64,000 nucleotides of DNA, from assembly GCA_016222825.1 (NCBI GenBank), contig JACRQF010000010.1, positions 744,001-808,000 of the forward strand, in the 5' to 3' direction. The translations under genes and the position numbers were made by a program. The notes beneath the pieces were generated by a model. The model saw only the letters and a list, made by a program, of their open reading frames with translations, was not told where the DNA came from and ran no database searches. How positions within the stretch are numbered: the stretch's first letter is position 1; each line of letters opens with the position of its first letter. Positions 28,301 through 35,842 of the stretch are shown in pieces. The stretch is from Verrucomicrobiota bacterium (GTDB lineage: Bacteria; Verrucomicrobiota; Verrucomicrobiia; CAIQCK01).

Positions 28301-31051
28301 CACTTGTAGCGAACCCGACGTAATGGTGAGACTAAAATCAGACTCCGAGCCAAAACCACCTGGCGCTGTCACTCGAAGCCGGAAGTTGAAGACGCCAGGA
28401 ACCGTCGGCGTTCCGCTGATAATACCGCTTGAGTCGTTCAAGCTCAGCGATGGCGGAAGACTGCCTGATACGAGCGACCATACGTAAGGCTTCATGGGGC
28501 CTGTCGTTTCCACCCTCTGATTGTAAACGGTGTTTACTGTTCCAGATGGCAACGAAGAACCACCAACGAATACTGGCGCCCCGTTTATCTGTAATGCGAA
28601 GTCCTTCTCCGTGGCGCGACCATCGGAACCTGTGACGCGAACACGGAAACACGACAACCCTGCCACCATCGGCGTTCCACCGATGTTGCCGTTACCACTT
28701 AGCGTCAAACCCTCCGGCAACCGACCAGTCACCACCGACCAGCTATAAGGCGCACTGCCACCACTGGCTTGTAATGTTTGGCTATAGACAACGTCCTTCT
28801 CGGATGGCGGCAATACGGGACCGCTTGTATTAACGATCGGGCCGTAGGGTTTTAGCGCCATGCTGTAGCCGCCCCTTGCAGCAATACTAACAACACCAGA
28901 CAGCCCTACAGGCACGTTCGTTTGCCCATAAAAGTTGTCACCCCAAGCGACCACAGTCTCGTCACTCTTCAACACCAGACCGTGATTTGGCCCCAGAGAA
29001 ATGGCGATGACCCCAGATAATCCCACGGGCACTACTCGATCTCCCCACCCCAAAATCGTGCCGTCGGCTTTCAGCACCAAGTCGTTATGACCACCAGCGG
29101 CTATGGCAACCACATCAAACAAACCAGAGGGAACTGCTCCTTCGCCATAATAGCTCCCTCCCCAAGCGACCGCGGTCCCGTCACTCTTCAACGCGAAGCT
29201 TTGCAAGTATCCGGCGGCAACGGCAACCACGCCTGATAGTCCCACCGGCACATTGGTTTGCCCATAAGCGTTGTTACCCCAAGCGACCACGGTTCCGTCG
29301 CTCTTCAGTGCCAGATTGTGATTATCTCCGGCTGATATCGCAACCACATGCGATAGTCCCGCGGGCACGCTTCTCTGCCCGTCGTAGTTGTCACCCCAAG
29401 CAACCACGGTTCCGTCGCTCTTCAACGCTAAAGCGTGATACGCCCCAGCCCCTATGGCAACTACCCCTGAAAGCCCCGCTGGTGCGCCAATTGCTCCCCT
29501 GCTGCTAGAACCCCAAACAACTAGGGTTCCGTCAGCCTTTAGCGCTATGCTAAATCCGCCACCCGCGGCTACAGTGACGATACCAGACAGACCATCGGGC
29601 ACTGGAGGAGCAATACTGCCCCAGGTGATTACCGAACCAACCTCGGTAGACAGGGCATAGTCCTGTTCGGTTGCATAACCGCCGTCGCTCGCCACGCGAA
29701 CTCGAAAATTAAACGTCCCCACTGCGGCTGGTGTGCCACTAATGACGCCGGTCGTTTCGCCCAGAACCAAGCCCGGAGGCAGACTGCCGGATACAACAGA
29801 CCAGACGTAGGGCGTCATAGCACCCTCCGATTCCAGTTTCAGACTGAAGGGTTTGTTGACCACGCCTGCCGGCAACTGGCCATTCACGACCAGTGTTGGC
29901 GGTCCATCAACTATCAGGGCGAAGTTTCTTTCAGTAGCGAGTCCGTCAGCCCCCGTGACTCGAACTCGAAAACACGACACCCCGGCCGCCGTTGGCCGGC
30001 CATTGATGTTGCCTGTGCTGCTGAGAGCCAAGCCCGCTGGCAGCCGGCCAGTGACCAATGACCATGTGTAGGGCGCAGTGCCCTCGTCGGCCTCCAGCGT
30101 TTGGTTGTAGATCGCGCCCAAATCAGCCGCTGGCAACAATAGACCAGTTGCGACAATCTTGGGTCCGTAAGGCTTCAAGACCACGTTGTAATCGTAGCCT
30201 GCGGCAACGGACCCAACACCAGAGAGGCCTACAGGCACGGTTGCCGATCCAAGGAAATCTCTACCCCAAGCCACGACGGTTCCGTCAGCCTTCACTGCCG
30301 AGCTGTGAAAATCTCCTGCCGCAATGGCAATGACGCCCGATAGGTTGGCTGGCACGTTGGTCTGGCCGTGGCTGTTATGCCCCCACGCCGTCACCGTGCC
30401 GTCTCTCTTCAAAGCGACAGTATGCTCGCTACCTGCGGCAATGGCAATGACACCGGACAATCCAAAAGGGACATTGGTCTGACTCCCCCATGCCACCACA
30501 GTGCCATCGGATTTCAGTGCCACGCACGAGTAACTTCCCGCGGCAATACTAACGACCCCGCGCAAACCACTCGGCACGTTGGTCTGGCCGTAACCATTAT
30601 ATCCCCAAACGAAGACGGTCCCGTCCCGCTTCAGCGCCATGCTGTGCCAACAACCTGCGGAAATCCCAACCACACTGGACAAACCGCTTGGAACCGTCGC
30701 TTGCCCAAAGATGTTCCATCCCCACCCCATCACAGTCCCATCACTTTTCAGCAGGAGGTTGTGATTGGATCCTGCGGCGATGCCAACGATACCGGAGACG
30801 CCCGCGGGCACGTTTGTTTCACCAAATCCGTTGTATCCCCAAGCGACGACAGTGCCGTCGCCCTTCAAGGCCAAACTGTGGCCGGACGCGCCAACAGCGA
30901 CAACATTAGAAAGCCCCTCAGGCACATTCGCTTGTCCGACGTTGTTGTAACCCCACGCGACCACCTCTCCGGCGGCGCGAAGTTGCGGAGCGACGGCAAA
31001 AAGAAAGAGTGAGGCGCCGGCGAGGCCAAGGCGGATAACTGACATTTTCAT
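22352..31051 (-). CDS. Giant secreted multidomain protein: RCC1 repeats, Ig-like, PEGA-like, beta-strand and Fn3-like repeats
   Basis: 2,899 residues from ATG 31051 (AAGGAT upstream), with a signal peptide ending LRAAG. In order there are: RCC1-type propeller repeats (WGxNxxGQTNVPxGLSGVVAIAAG), about 25-300; two putative Ig (He_PIG) modules (LPAGLTLSxxGxIxGTP), about 300-480; a second RCC1 block to about 780; two more He_PIG modules; two PEGA-like units (GAQWxVDGGAW), about 960-1110; a third RCC1 block to about 1470; three Fn3-like units of about 85 residues; an autotransporter-type beta-strand region, about 1700-2400; and five further Fn3-like units (SQYALWVGS...YVRLWS...NDYxYTA) to the C-terminus. 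No enzyme motif or sorting signal was seen. It is probably an extracellular adhesin or matrix protein. Confidence 0.88.
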   Translation of the reverse strand: MKMSVIRLGLAGASLFLFAVAPQLRAAGEVVAWGYNNVGQANVPEGLSNVVAVGASGHSLALKGDGTVVAWGYNGFGETNVPAGVSGIVGIAAGSNHNLLLKSDGTVMGWGWNIFGQATVPSGLSSVVGISAGCWHSMALKRDGTVFVWGYNGYGQTNVPSGLRGVVSIAAGSYSCVALKSDGTVVAWGSQTNVPFGLSGVIAIAAGSEHTVALKRDGTVTAWGHNSHGQTNVPANLSGVIAIAAGDFHSSAVKADGTVVAWGRDFLGSATVPVGLSGVGSVAAGYDYNVVLKPYGPKIVATGLLLPAADLGAIYNQTLEADEGTAPYTWSLVTGRLPAGLALSSTGNINGRPTAAGVSCFRVRVTGADGLATERNFALIVDGPPTLVVNGQLPAGVVNKPFSLKLESEGAMTPYVWSVVSGSLPPGLVLGETTGVISGTPAAVGTFNFRVRVASDGGYATEQDYALSTEVGSVITWGSIAPPVPDGLSGIVTVAAGGGFSIALKADGTLVVWGSSSRGAIGAPAGLSGVVAIGAGAYHALALKSDGTVVAWGDNYDGQRSVPAGLSHVVAISAGDNHNLALKSDGTVVAWGNNAYGQTNVPVGLSGVVAVAAGYLQSFALKSDGTAVAWGGSYYGEGAVPSGLFDVVAIAAGGHNDLVLKADGTILGWGDRVVPVGLSGVIAISLGPNHGLVLKSDETVVAWGDNFYGQTNVPVGLSGVVSIAARGGYSMALKPYGPIVNTSGPVLPPSEKDVVYSQTLQASGGSAPYSWSVVTGRLPEGLTLSGNGNIGGTPMVAGLSCFRVRVTGSDGRATEKDFALQINGAPVFVGGSSLPSGTVNTVYNQRVETTGPMKPYVWSLVSGSLPPSLSLNDSSGIISGTPTVPGVFNFRLRVTAPGGFGSESDFSLTITSGSLQVNISPSEVVGVGAQWQVDGGAWHNSGETVSNLGVGTHTVRFSSVFGWNSPGNQNVTISDGVTATASGTYTEKPGSLQVAINPTDAVSAGAQWRVDGGAWRNNGATVSGLSRGSHTVQFKSLLGWNSPTNQEVTINRDLTTTADGDYTPQDAWMVSPIVGLPFISSSTTFSWSVRPGGSRYRLTVGTMPEGTDIYAAEETGLSRTVQLPTHGETLHVTLWSWVGEAWQKATAYVYTAYTAPPNNGTAVAWGWNYYDQGSVSPTLFRVVSISAGSGSAHNLALKSDGTVAAWGNNEYGQCNVPSGLSGVVAVSAGHFHSLALQSNGTVVAWGVNAYGPTTNVPEGLSGVVAIAAGDYHNLALKNDGTLAGWGYDGSGRATPPAGLSGVTAISAGGGHNLALKNDGTVVAWGLNHNRQANVPAGLSNVVAVAAGAIHSLALKSDGTVVAWGDNSFGQASVPVGLADVIAISGGGRQSLALKSDGTVVAWGDNRSGQSTIPAGLSGVVAIASGSDHCIALKNDPRLTVITPADGLVFTSDQVTFAWDGLADVIQYELRVGSAPGGGDLYVGVETNRTRTLQVPADGRQIHVTLSAWVSGAWQQAATNSYTAPTATKAAMKSLKLDPVLRDGSVVFTWNAGAGVSQYGLWVGSATNGSDLYAAFEPGTSRTLVLPLDGRPLYVRLWSLINGDWQYNSYAYTAPVATKAAMLSPSPGSATSGGSVTFTWDAGLWVSQYALWVGSAAEGHDLHALNVGTNLSQMLTLPTDGRALYVRLWSKIGGEWQYNDYNYNTSSGNAGSGGSTSMIRYGGGLVSMNTVAVSGGMLQAGASTNMLIAAAPGIGIATPTLVLSNGGLGGVTLLTNSSVLTGGAVIINIIGGVSDSTLRLDFLSSSNVLRVNTGSVGTLVLNTGNIVGAGTNVLINQGGTLQFGSINNGLGYLTLQGLNVSSNSAGAYLSLGGSTLLARNITINAGTLVAGGSGAIVNDGAGLVKYGAGTLQLRNTWTGDYSNLTITNGTLVFTNSLLTMTNNDALIVRGGLFGSNSLSLFTNGCVGLGVITNTYVGGAIRWTTTAPHVLTNLWSSGDSTLILGNLGAGILTYTNTLLLDFSNNTFSTIAVPTINWTNSLFGSAVPFTGGSVLNLQDGRLEINSGTTTVGQILVTNSASTLLINGGVLTSLGSVISNGVRFVVGDGTNAATLSLPLGSHTFADGLMIAANARLTNTATLAAPRMVIGASGQFEMGEGLVAVDVVTNSGFLIQSGGVLTPAFQHNAGTMRIIGGTNMGTVFLNDAGAVLQHGGGRLDVGIATNAGTWTLSGTVAANLTNFLNQGALVINGGTLTSSRLVSTNAGSVLTFNAGLLGVGGSSVSNATRFAVGDGLQSATLNLLGGAHNFAGGLFVNTNAILTGTGAITGSLTGAGVIAPGDGVGVITDDGDLGLLGGATMRMELGGGSASLYDQFDVTGLFNFGGALDVSLVNGFTPRAGDWFDLFDFSAGVGGFSSIHLPGLDPALYWNTNALYTTGVIAADKTGITSPADGSVLASDVVPFRWDPVAGATQYALWVGTTPGGHDLHAMVEPGRSRTLRLPANGSSIHARLWALIAGTWQAVNDYSYTAPLPAKAAMTSPVVGSTNGSASMTFRWDAGVGASQYALWVGSASNSADLHALLVGTNLSRTLTLPVDGRTLFVRLWSFINGGWQYNDYSYRALNAVKARFTGLGNGAALGSANVTLSWDAGAGASQYALWVGSNPGSYDLYAAVEGANLSRALTGLPTDGRRLYVRLWSLINGTWKPNDYMFTAYAAPTSRAEMLSPTNGTTFVSNPVTLNWSAGTGVSQYAFWVGSTAGSYGLWAQVVGTNRTQQLTLPLDSEPVYVRLWSLVGGTWEFNDYAYETGSGAGAKAQMTSHANGDTLAAASTVFGWSAGSGVSQYAMWAGSTPGSHDLYAAVVGTNRTQAVTLPVDGGPVYVRLWSLLGGVWKFNDYFYTAFLAP

Positions 31052-31174
31052 TGCGAAATCCTTGGAGCGTATTTCACCATAGAAGGCGGAAGTGATTCAA
31101 GACACTTTTTTGCCTCTTCTTGCCCCGTCTTGGTGAATGGGTTTGCGACCCGTCACCGCCAGAGGCATTCCCGC

Positions 31175-32068
31175 CTACGCGGGTTTGATCGTTGGGACGA
31201 AGAGCTGCTGAATTACCGGGTTGCTGGGGATGAAGAAACCCGACTGCATGGACATCCGGTAATCGCGCGGCGAGTAGCCATGGACTTTCCGGAACTTGTT
31301 GGAGAAGTGATACGGCGAAGCGAAGCCGGTCGCGTCGGCGATCTGCCGGATGGGCAGGTTCGTGCGCACCAGGAGCGACGCCGCCCGCTCCAGCCGCGCC
31401 AGCCCGACGCATTGCAGCGGCCCCATGTTGAGATGCCGCCGAAACAGCCGGCAGAGATGCTCCGGCGTGACGTGCGCGGCGCGGGCCAGATGCCGGAGCG
31501 TGAGCGGCGCGGGCGGGTCCTGGGCGAGCGCGTGGCGGATGGCGGTCAGCGTCTTCTGCACGGCGGGCGGCAGGTCTTCCTGCGGCTCGGAGACAATGGC
31601 GGTGCGGCCGGAAAGGAAACTCTGCAGCATCAGGGTCACCGCCGACTCCAGCAACTGCGGCGAGTTCCCAGACGCGCTTTGCGCCAGCCCGACGACGTAA
31701 CGAAACAACGGCCGCACGATGTCCTCACCCGCAATCTGGCGGACGACCGGCCACTGGTTCAACGGCGGCCAGTCGGGCGTGGAGTAGTCGAAGCTGAAAT
31801 GGAGGAAAGCGTGAATGCTGCGCGTGCGGGGGTCCCAATCAAACCGCTGCGTCATGCCGGGCCGGCCCAGCAGCACCGCGCCCGCCGGGGCTTCAAACCG
31901 GTGCTGGTCCAGTTCCACCTTCGCGGAGCCTTTGATGACCCAGATGAACTCGAAGTCGTAAAGCAGCCGCGGCCCGAAGGCCGCTCCCGGCGGGTAGCCG
32001 GCGATGCCCGACTGGCCGAGCAGAAGGTTGTCCATCAGCGCGCTGTGCATAAGGTCAATAACAGGCAT
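31175..32068 (-). CDS. AraC-family transcriptional regulator
   Basis: 297 residues from ATG 32068. Earlier in-frame starts would add a poor extension. The N-terminal half is a cupin-like ligand-binding domain (FEFIWVIKGSAKVELDQHRFEAPAGAVLLG). The C-terminal 100 residues hold the two helix-turn-helix motifs: LTLRHLARAAHVTPEHLCRLFRRH and IRQIADATGFASPYHFSNKFRKVHGYSPRDYR, the second being the AraC signature. It is divergent from the folate operon and faces the giant RCC1 gene. Members with this layout usually sense sugars, so its target could be the sugar genes rather than the C1 genes. Confidence 0.9.
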   Translation of the reverse strand: MPVIDLMHSALMDNLLLGQSGIAGYPPGAAFGPRLLYDFEFIWVIKGSAKVELDQHRFEAPAGAVLLGRPGMTQRFDWDPRTRSIHAFLHFSFDYSTPDWPPLNQWPVVRQIAGEDIVRPLFRYVVGLAQSASGNSPQLLESAVTLMLQSFLSGRTAIVSEPQEDLPPAVQKTLTAIRHALAQDPPAPLTLRHLARAAHVTPEHLCRLFRRHLNMGPLQCVGLARLERAASLLVRTNLPIRQIADATGFASPYHFSNKFRKVHGYSPRDYRMSMQSGFFIPSNPVIQQLFVPTIKPA

Positions 32069-32244
32069 GTTTCCGCAAGTTCTGGGCATTGTCAAGCCGC
32101 GCCAAAAACAGCTAGTCTCACTGGAAATACGGCAGTTTTTGAATGACACGGAAAATATGGCGAATCGCAGCAAGTTAATTGCAGAAAAAGACGCAAAGGC
32201 CATGAATGAACGGCAAAGACCGGCCGAAGCGGTGAAGAAAGGCG

Positions 32245-32293
32245 ACCGCAACGAGGCGGCACCGTGGGTGAAGCTGCTGCCTCGTTGAGCGGT
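32245..32293 (+). promoter_or_regulatory. Long hairpin in the leader of the folate operon
   Basis: ACCGC-AACGAGGC (32245-32257) pairs with GCCTCGTT (32279-32286) and, after a two-base bulge, GCGGT (32289-32293), giving 13 pairs. A further GGC/GCT helix may form around the loop. It ends 24 bases before the FolD start. It could be a leader control element or an unnamed RNA structure. It does not fit the SAH or SAM-I consensus as I know them. No U-tract follows. Confidence 0.45.
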
Positions 32294-32317
32294 TCACATC
32301 GAAGTCGGCTCACACCC

Positions 32318-33307
32318 ATGCCAGCCCTCCCACACAACGCTCTCGACGGTCGGCGCGTCGGCGCGGAGATCATGGATTCCGTCCGGGCTGACGTGCAGAC
32401 GTTGTGCGCAACCGGCTGGACGCCGCATCTGGTGTCGGTCTCCATCGGCGAGTGTGACACCGTCGGCCTCTATGTGCGCAACCAGCAACGCGCGGCCGAA
32501 AAAGCCGGCATCGTTTTCGAACAACGCCGCCTGCCGGCCACGCTCACCATGCCGGAGGTGCTCGCGGCCATTGCCAGCCTGAACGCGGACCCGCGCGTGA
32601 CCGGCATCATCATCCAGCGTCCTGTGCCGCCTGCCATGGCCATCAAGGAACTGCAACGCGCGGTCCATCCGCTGAAGGACGTCGAGGGCATGCATCCGGC
32701 GTCCATTGGCAACATCGTGTATAACGAGCTCGATCTCGCGCCCTGCACCGCCCAGGCCTCCATCGAACTGCTCAAACGCACCGGGTTGAAGCTCCCCGGC
32801 CTCGAAGTGGTCGTGATCGGGCACTCCGAAATCGTCGGCAAGCCGATCGCGTTCCTGTTGATGGCGGAAGGCGCGACCGTGACCGTCTGCCATCACATGA
32901 CCCGCAGCGTGCCGATGCATTCGCGCCGGGCGGACGCGTTGTTCGTCGCCATCGGCCAGCCGCGTCTGATCACGGCCGACATGATCAAGCCCGGCGTGGC
33001 GGTCATAGACATCGGCATCAACCGCGTGCCCGGCCCCGCTGGCCAGCCGATGACTGTGGGCGACGTGGATTACGAAGGGTGCCGTTCCATTGCTGGCTGG
33101 ATCACGCCCGTGCCGGGTGGGGTCGGTCCTGTGACGGTCGCCATGCTGATGCGCAACACGCTCACCGCTGCGCGCCGGCAGAAGGCGTATTACGAGGCCG
33201 AGTTCGGCTCTCGGATAATGGAGGGCGCGCCCGTTCGCTACGCGGCATCGCGGGGACTTGGCAATGCCGCCCTGCCGCTGTCCGCAGAAACCGGCCTTCG
33301 AGGTTGA
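32318..33307 (+). CDS. folD: FolD-like methylene-THF dehydrogenase with altered cyclohydrolase site
   Basis: 329 residues from ATG 32318. The FolD fold is clear: VIGHSEIVGKPIAFLL (nucleotide site), VIDIGINR and ITPVPGGVGPVTVAML. FolD normally converts methylene-THF to methenyl-THF with NAD(P) and then hydrolyses it to formyl-THF. The catalytic motif is changed, however. The family's YVxxK reads YVRNQ, so the essential Lys (K54 in E. coli, K56 in human) is Gln. QLPLP reads QRPVP, and the conserved Asp of KDVDG is Glu (KDVEG). Loss of this Lys is known to abolish cyclohydrolase while sparing dehydrogenase. It is probably a dehydrogenase-only form or a repurposed paralogue. It heads the C1 operon, 52 bases before the MTHFR gene. 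Confidence 0.85.
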   Translation: MPALPHNALDGRRVGAEIMDSVRADVQTLCATGWTPHLVSVSIGECDTVGLYVRNQQRAAEKAGIVFEQRRLPATLTMPEVLAAIASLNADPRVTGIIIQRPVPPAMAIKELQRAVHPLKDVEGMHPASIGNIVYNELDLAPCTAQASIELLKRTGLKLPGLEVVVIGHSEIVGKPIAFLLMAEGATVTVCHHMTRSVPMHSRRADALFVAIGQPRLITADMIKPGVAVIDIGINRVPGPAGQPMTVGDVDYEGCRSIAGWITPVPGGVGPVTVAMLMRNTLTAARRQKAYYEAEFGSRIMEGAPVRYAASRGLGNAALPLSAETGLRG

Positions 33308-33359
33308 CGATGAATGTCTTTTTGCCATACAACCCTAACCGCAGTGCGTATTACCTACC

Positions 33360-34952
33360 ATGACGAACGCGAGTGACAGTCCTACATTTCGCGAGATGAT
33401 GGGCAGCGGCCAGTTCCGCTACGGCGCGGAGATCGTGAGCACGCGCGGCATCACCACACCGGGCGAGACCCCCAAGCTTGTGGAACTCGGCCATGCCCTC
33501 GCAGTCGACAGGCGGATTGGTTGGATCTCCATTACCGACAACCCCGGCGGCAATCCGATGCTTCCGGCGGACTGGATCGCGCAGAAGCTCGCCGCGCACC
33601 GCGGGCGGATCGTCATTCACCTTGCCTGCAAGGATCTCAACCGCAACGGGCTGGAGTCCGCGGCGTGGCGCTATGCGCAGGAAGGATTCGACAACATCCT
33701 CGCCATGACCGGCGACTATCCGATCACCAGCTACGGCGGGCTGGCGCGGCCGGTGTTCGATCTCGATTCGGTCAGCCTGATCGCGCTGCTCAAGGCGATG
33801 AACGACGGGCTGGAAGTGCCGAAGCCGGGCGGCAAGCTGGAACGGCTGCCGAAGACGAACTTCTTCATCGGCTGCGCGGCGTCACCGTTCAAGCGGTATG
33901 AGCGCGAGTTGATGCCGCAGTATTTCAAGCTCGCGCGGAAGGTCCACTGCGGCGCGCAGTGGGTGATCTCGCAACTCGGCTATGACATGCGGAAGTTTTA
34001 CGAGCTGAAGCTCTTCATGGATTGGGCGCGTGTGCAGGCGCCGCTCATCGGCAACGTCTATGTGCTGAACAAGACGGTCGCCGGCCTCTTCCACAAAAAC
34101 AAGATTCCCGGCTGCGTCGTGAGCGACAAACTCTACGAACTGGTGGAGAAGTATGCCGCCGGCCCCGACAAAGGCCGTTCGTTCTTCCTCGAACTCGCCG
34201 CGAAACAACTCGCCGTGTTCAAGGGGATGGGCTTCGCCGCCGGCTACCTCGGCGGCATCCACAAGGCGGATGTTTTTGGCCAGGTCATCGAGATGGCGGA
34301 AAAGTTCGGCCCGAACGATTGGAAAGCGTTCGCGAAGGAAATCCAGTTCCCGAAGCCGGATGAGTTCTACCTCTTCGAGCAGAACCCGGAAACCGGTCTC
34401 GGCGACATCACCCAGCTCAACCGCGCCTACCGCGAGTCGCTCCAACATCCGCCAAAGTCGCCCCAGGCGAACCTCGCCTACCGGCTCACGCGGAAGGTCC
34501 ACGAACTGGCGTTCACGCCGGGCAAGGGCATGTTTCCCCCTTTGCAGAAATTCTACGAACGCCTCGAAAAGAACGGCGACAATCTGGGAGCGCGGGCGCT
34601 GCATGCCATCGAACGCGTCTCGAAGGAGATGGCTTACGGCTGCAAGGACTGCGGCGACTGCTCACTGCCGGACACGGCGTATCTCTGCCCGCGTGCGTCG
34701 TGCTCGAAGACCGCGCGCAACGGCCCCTGCGGCGGCTCGTTCGACGGCCGCTGCGAACTGGACGACAAGGAGTGCCTCTGGGCGCGCGCCTACGAGCGGC
34801 TGAAGAGCTACGGCGAATCCGAGCACATGCTCGACGGCCCGGCGGTGTTTTACAACGCGAAGCTGGAAGGCACGTCGGCGTGGGCGAACACTTTCCGCGG
34901 CCGCGATCACCATCGCGCCGCGCAACCCGAAAAGGAAGAACCCAAGGAGTAA
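33360..34952 (+). CDS. Methylenetetrahydrofolate reductase fused to a MetV-like Cys-rich domain
   Basis: 530 residues. The N-terminal 330 or so form an MTHFR (MetF) barrel: GAEIVSTRG, SITDNPGGNPML, IHLACKDLNRNGLES, ILAMTGDYP, and KTNFFIGCAASPFKRYE. The C-terminal part is a MetV-like domain with a dense Cys cluster at about residues 428-465 (GCKDCGDC, LCPRASCSK, NGPCGGSFDGRC), as expected for an Fe-S or zinc site. In acetogens MetF and MetV are separate subunits of one reductase, and here they are one chain. It interconverts methylene-THF and methyl-THF, probably with a ferredoxin-like or other non-NAD partner. Four bases separate it from the methyltransferase gene. Confidence 0.88.
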   Translation: MTNASDSPTFREMMGSGQFRYGAEIVSTRGITTPGETPKLVELGHALAVDRRIGWISITDNPGGNPMLPADWIAQKLAAHRGRIVIHLACKDLNRNGLESAAWRYAQEGFDNILAMTGDYPITSYGGLARPVFDLDSVSLIALLKAMNDGLEVPKPGGKLERLPKTNFFIGCAASPFKRYERELMPQYFKLARKVHCGAQWVISQLGYDMRKFYELKLFMDWARVQAPLIGNVYVLNKTVAGLFHKNKIPGCVVSDKLYELVEKYAAGPDKGRSFFLELAAKQLAVFKGMGFAAGYLGGIHKADVFGQVIEMAEKFGPNDWKAFAKEIQFPKPDEFYLFEQNPETGLGDITQLNRAYRESLQHPPKSPQANLAYRLTRKVHELAFTPGKGMFPPLQKFYERLEKNGDNLGARALHAIERVSKEMAYGCKDCGDCSLPDTAYLCPRASCSKTARNGPCGGSFDGRCELDDKECLWARAYERLKSYGESEHMLDGPAVFYNAKLEGTSAWANTFRGRDHHRAAQPEKEEPKE

Positions 34953-34956
34953 GAAA

Positions 34957-35820
34957 ATGCCACTACCCGGACTGACCATCATCGGCGAATCCATTAATGA
35001 TTCCGTTCCCTCGACCCACAAGCTTTACGAGGCCAACGACATTGCCGGCTTGAAGGAACTGGCGCGTAGCCAGGACGAAGGCGGCGCCACCTACATTGAC
35101 GTCAACGTTGGCCAGCGTTCGGCGGAGTTTCTCGCCGAAATGGTGCGGCAGGTCCAGAGCGTGACGGCCAAGCCGCTTTCCATAGACACGCCCGACCCCG
35201 CGATGGCCGAGGCGGCGCTCAAGGCTTACGACCTCCAGCGCGCGGGTGGCCAGAGTCCGGTGCTGAATTCCATTTCGCCGCTGCGCGTCCAGATGTTCGA
35301 CCTGAACAAGATCGTGCCGTTCAAGCCGATCCTGCTCGTCACGGAGCGCAACGAAAATGGCGTCGGCCATCCGAACCACACCGCCGACCAAACCTACGCC
35401 ACCGCCAAACAGATGGTCGCCGAAGCCGCCAGGCACGGCATCGCGGTCACCGACTGCATCATTGACCCCGGCATTGCGCCCATCGGCGCGGACTCGGAGA
35501 GCCAGTTCAAGCGGCTCATGACTTCGATCCAGATGATCCACGACGACCCGGCGCTCAAGGGCGTCCACATGTCGGTGGGCCTGAGCAATTTCAGTGTCAT
35601 GCTCCCGCCGAAGCGCGGCGACGGCTCGCCGACGAAGGGGCCGCTGGAGAGCGCGTTCCTGACGCTGGCGATGCCGCTCGGCCTCGATCACGTCATCGGT
35701 TCCGTGAAACGGAAGTATGAACTTCTGCCACCCGATCATCCCGCAATGCGGTGTCTCACGGATTGCCTCAAGCTCGAAGGCTTCGACGTGATCATGCGCG
35801 TGCAAGAATACTACGCTTAA
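34957..35820 (+). CDS. Methyl-THF:corrinoid methyltransferase-like protein (AcsE/MtvA type)
   Basis: 287 residues forming a pterin-binding TIM barrel of the dihydropteroate synthase superfamily: IIGESINDSVPS at the start, GGATYIDVNVG, PLSIDTPDP, LNSISP, IDPGIAPIG and VGLSNFSVMLP. This matches the small free-standing methyltransferases (AcsE, MtvA) that move a methyl group between tetrahydrofolate and a corrinoid protein, rather than DHPS. No corrinoid protein gene is seen in the window. It lies between the MTHFR fusion and formate-THF ligase, so it supplies or uses methyl-THF in this pathway. Confidence 0.88.
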   Translation: MPLPGLTIIGESINDSVPSTHKLYEANDIAGLKELARSQDEGGATYIDVNVGQRSAEFLAEMVRQVQSVTAKPLSIDTPDPAMAEAALKAYDLQRAGGQSPVLNSISPLRVQMFDLNKIVPFKPILLVTERNENGVGHPNHTADQTYATAKQMVAEAARHGIAVTDCIIDPGIAPIGADSESQFKRLMTSIQMIHDDPALKGVHMSVGLSNFSVMLPPKRGDGSPTKGPLESAFLTLAMPLGLDHVIGSVKRKYELLPPDHPAMRCLTDCLKLEGFDVIMRVQEYYA

Positions 35821-35842
35821 CTCTTACGAAAGGACTACTCCC

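Noticed and set aside
32161..32288. Short plus-strand frame (MANRSKLIAEKDAKAM...) of 43 codons before FolD
   Set aside because: Its end coincides with the leader hairpin, and no homology or good ribosome site was seen. A leader peptide cannot be excluded but is not supported.
32245..32317. SAH or SAM riboswitch before the folate operon
   Set aside because: A strong hairpin exists, but the conserved core sequences of the SAH and SAM-I classes are not present.
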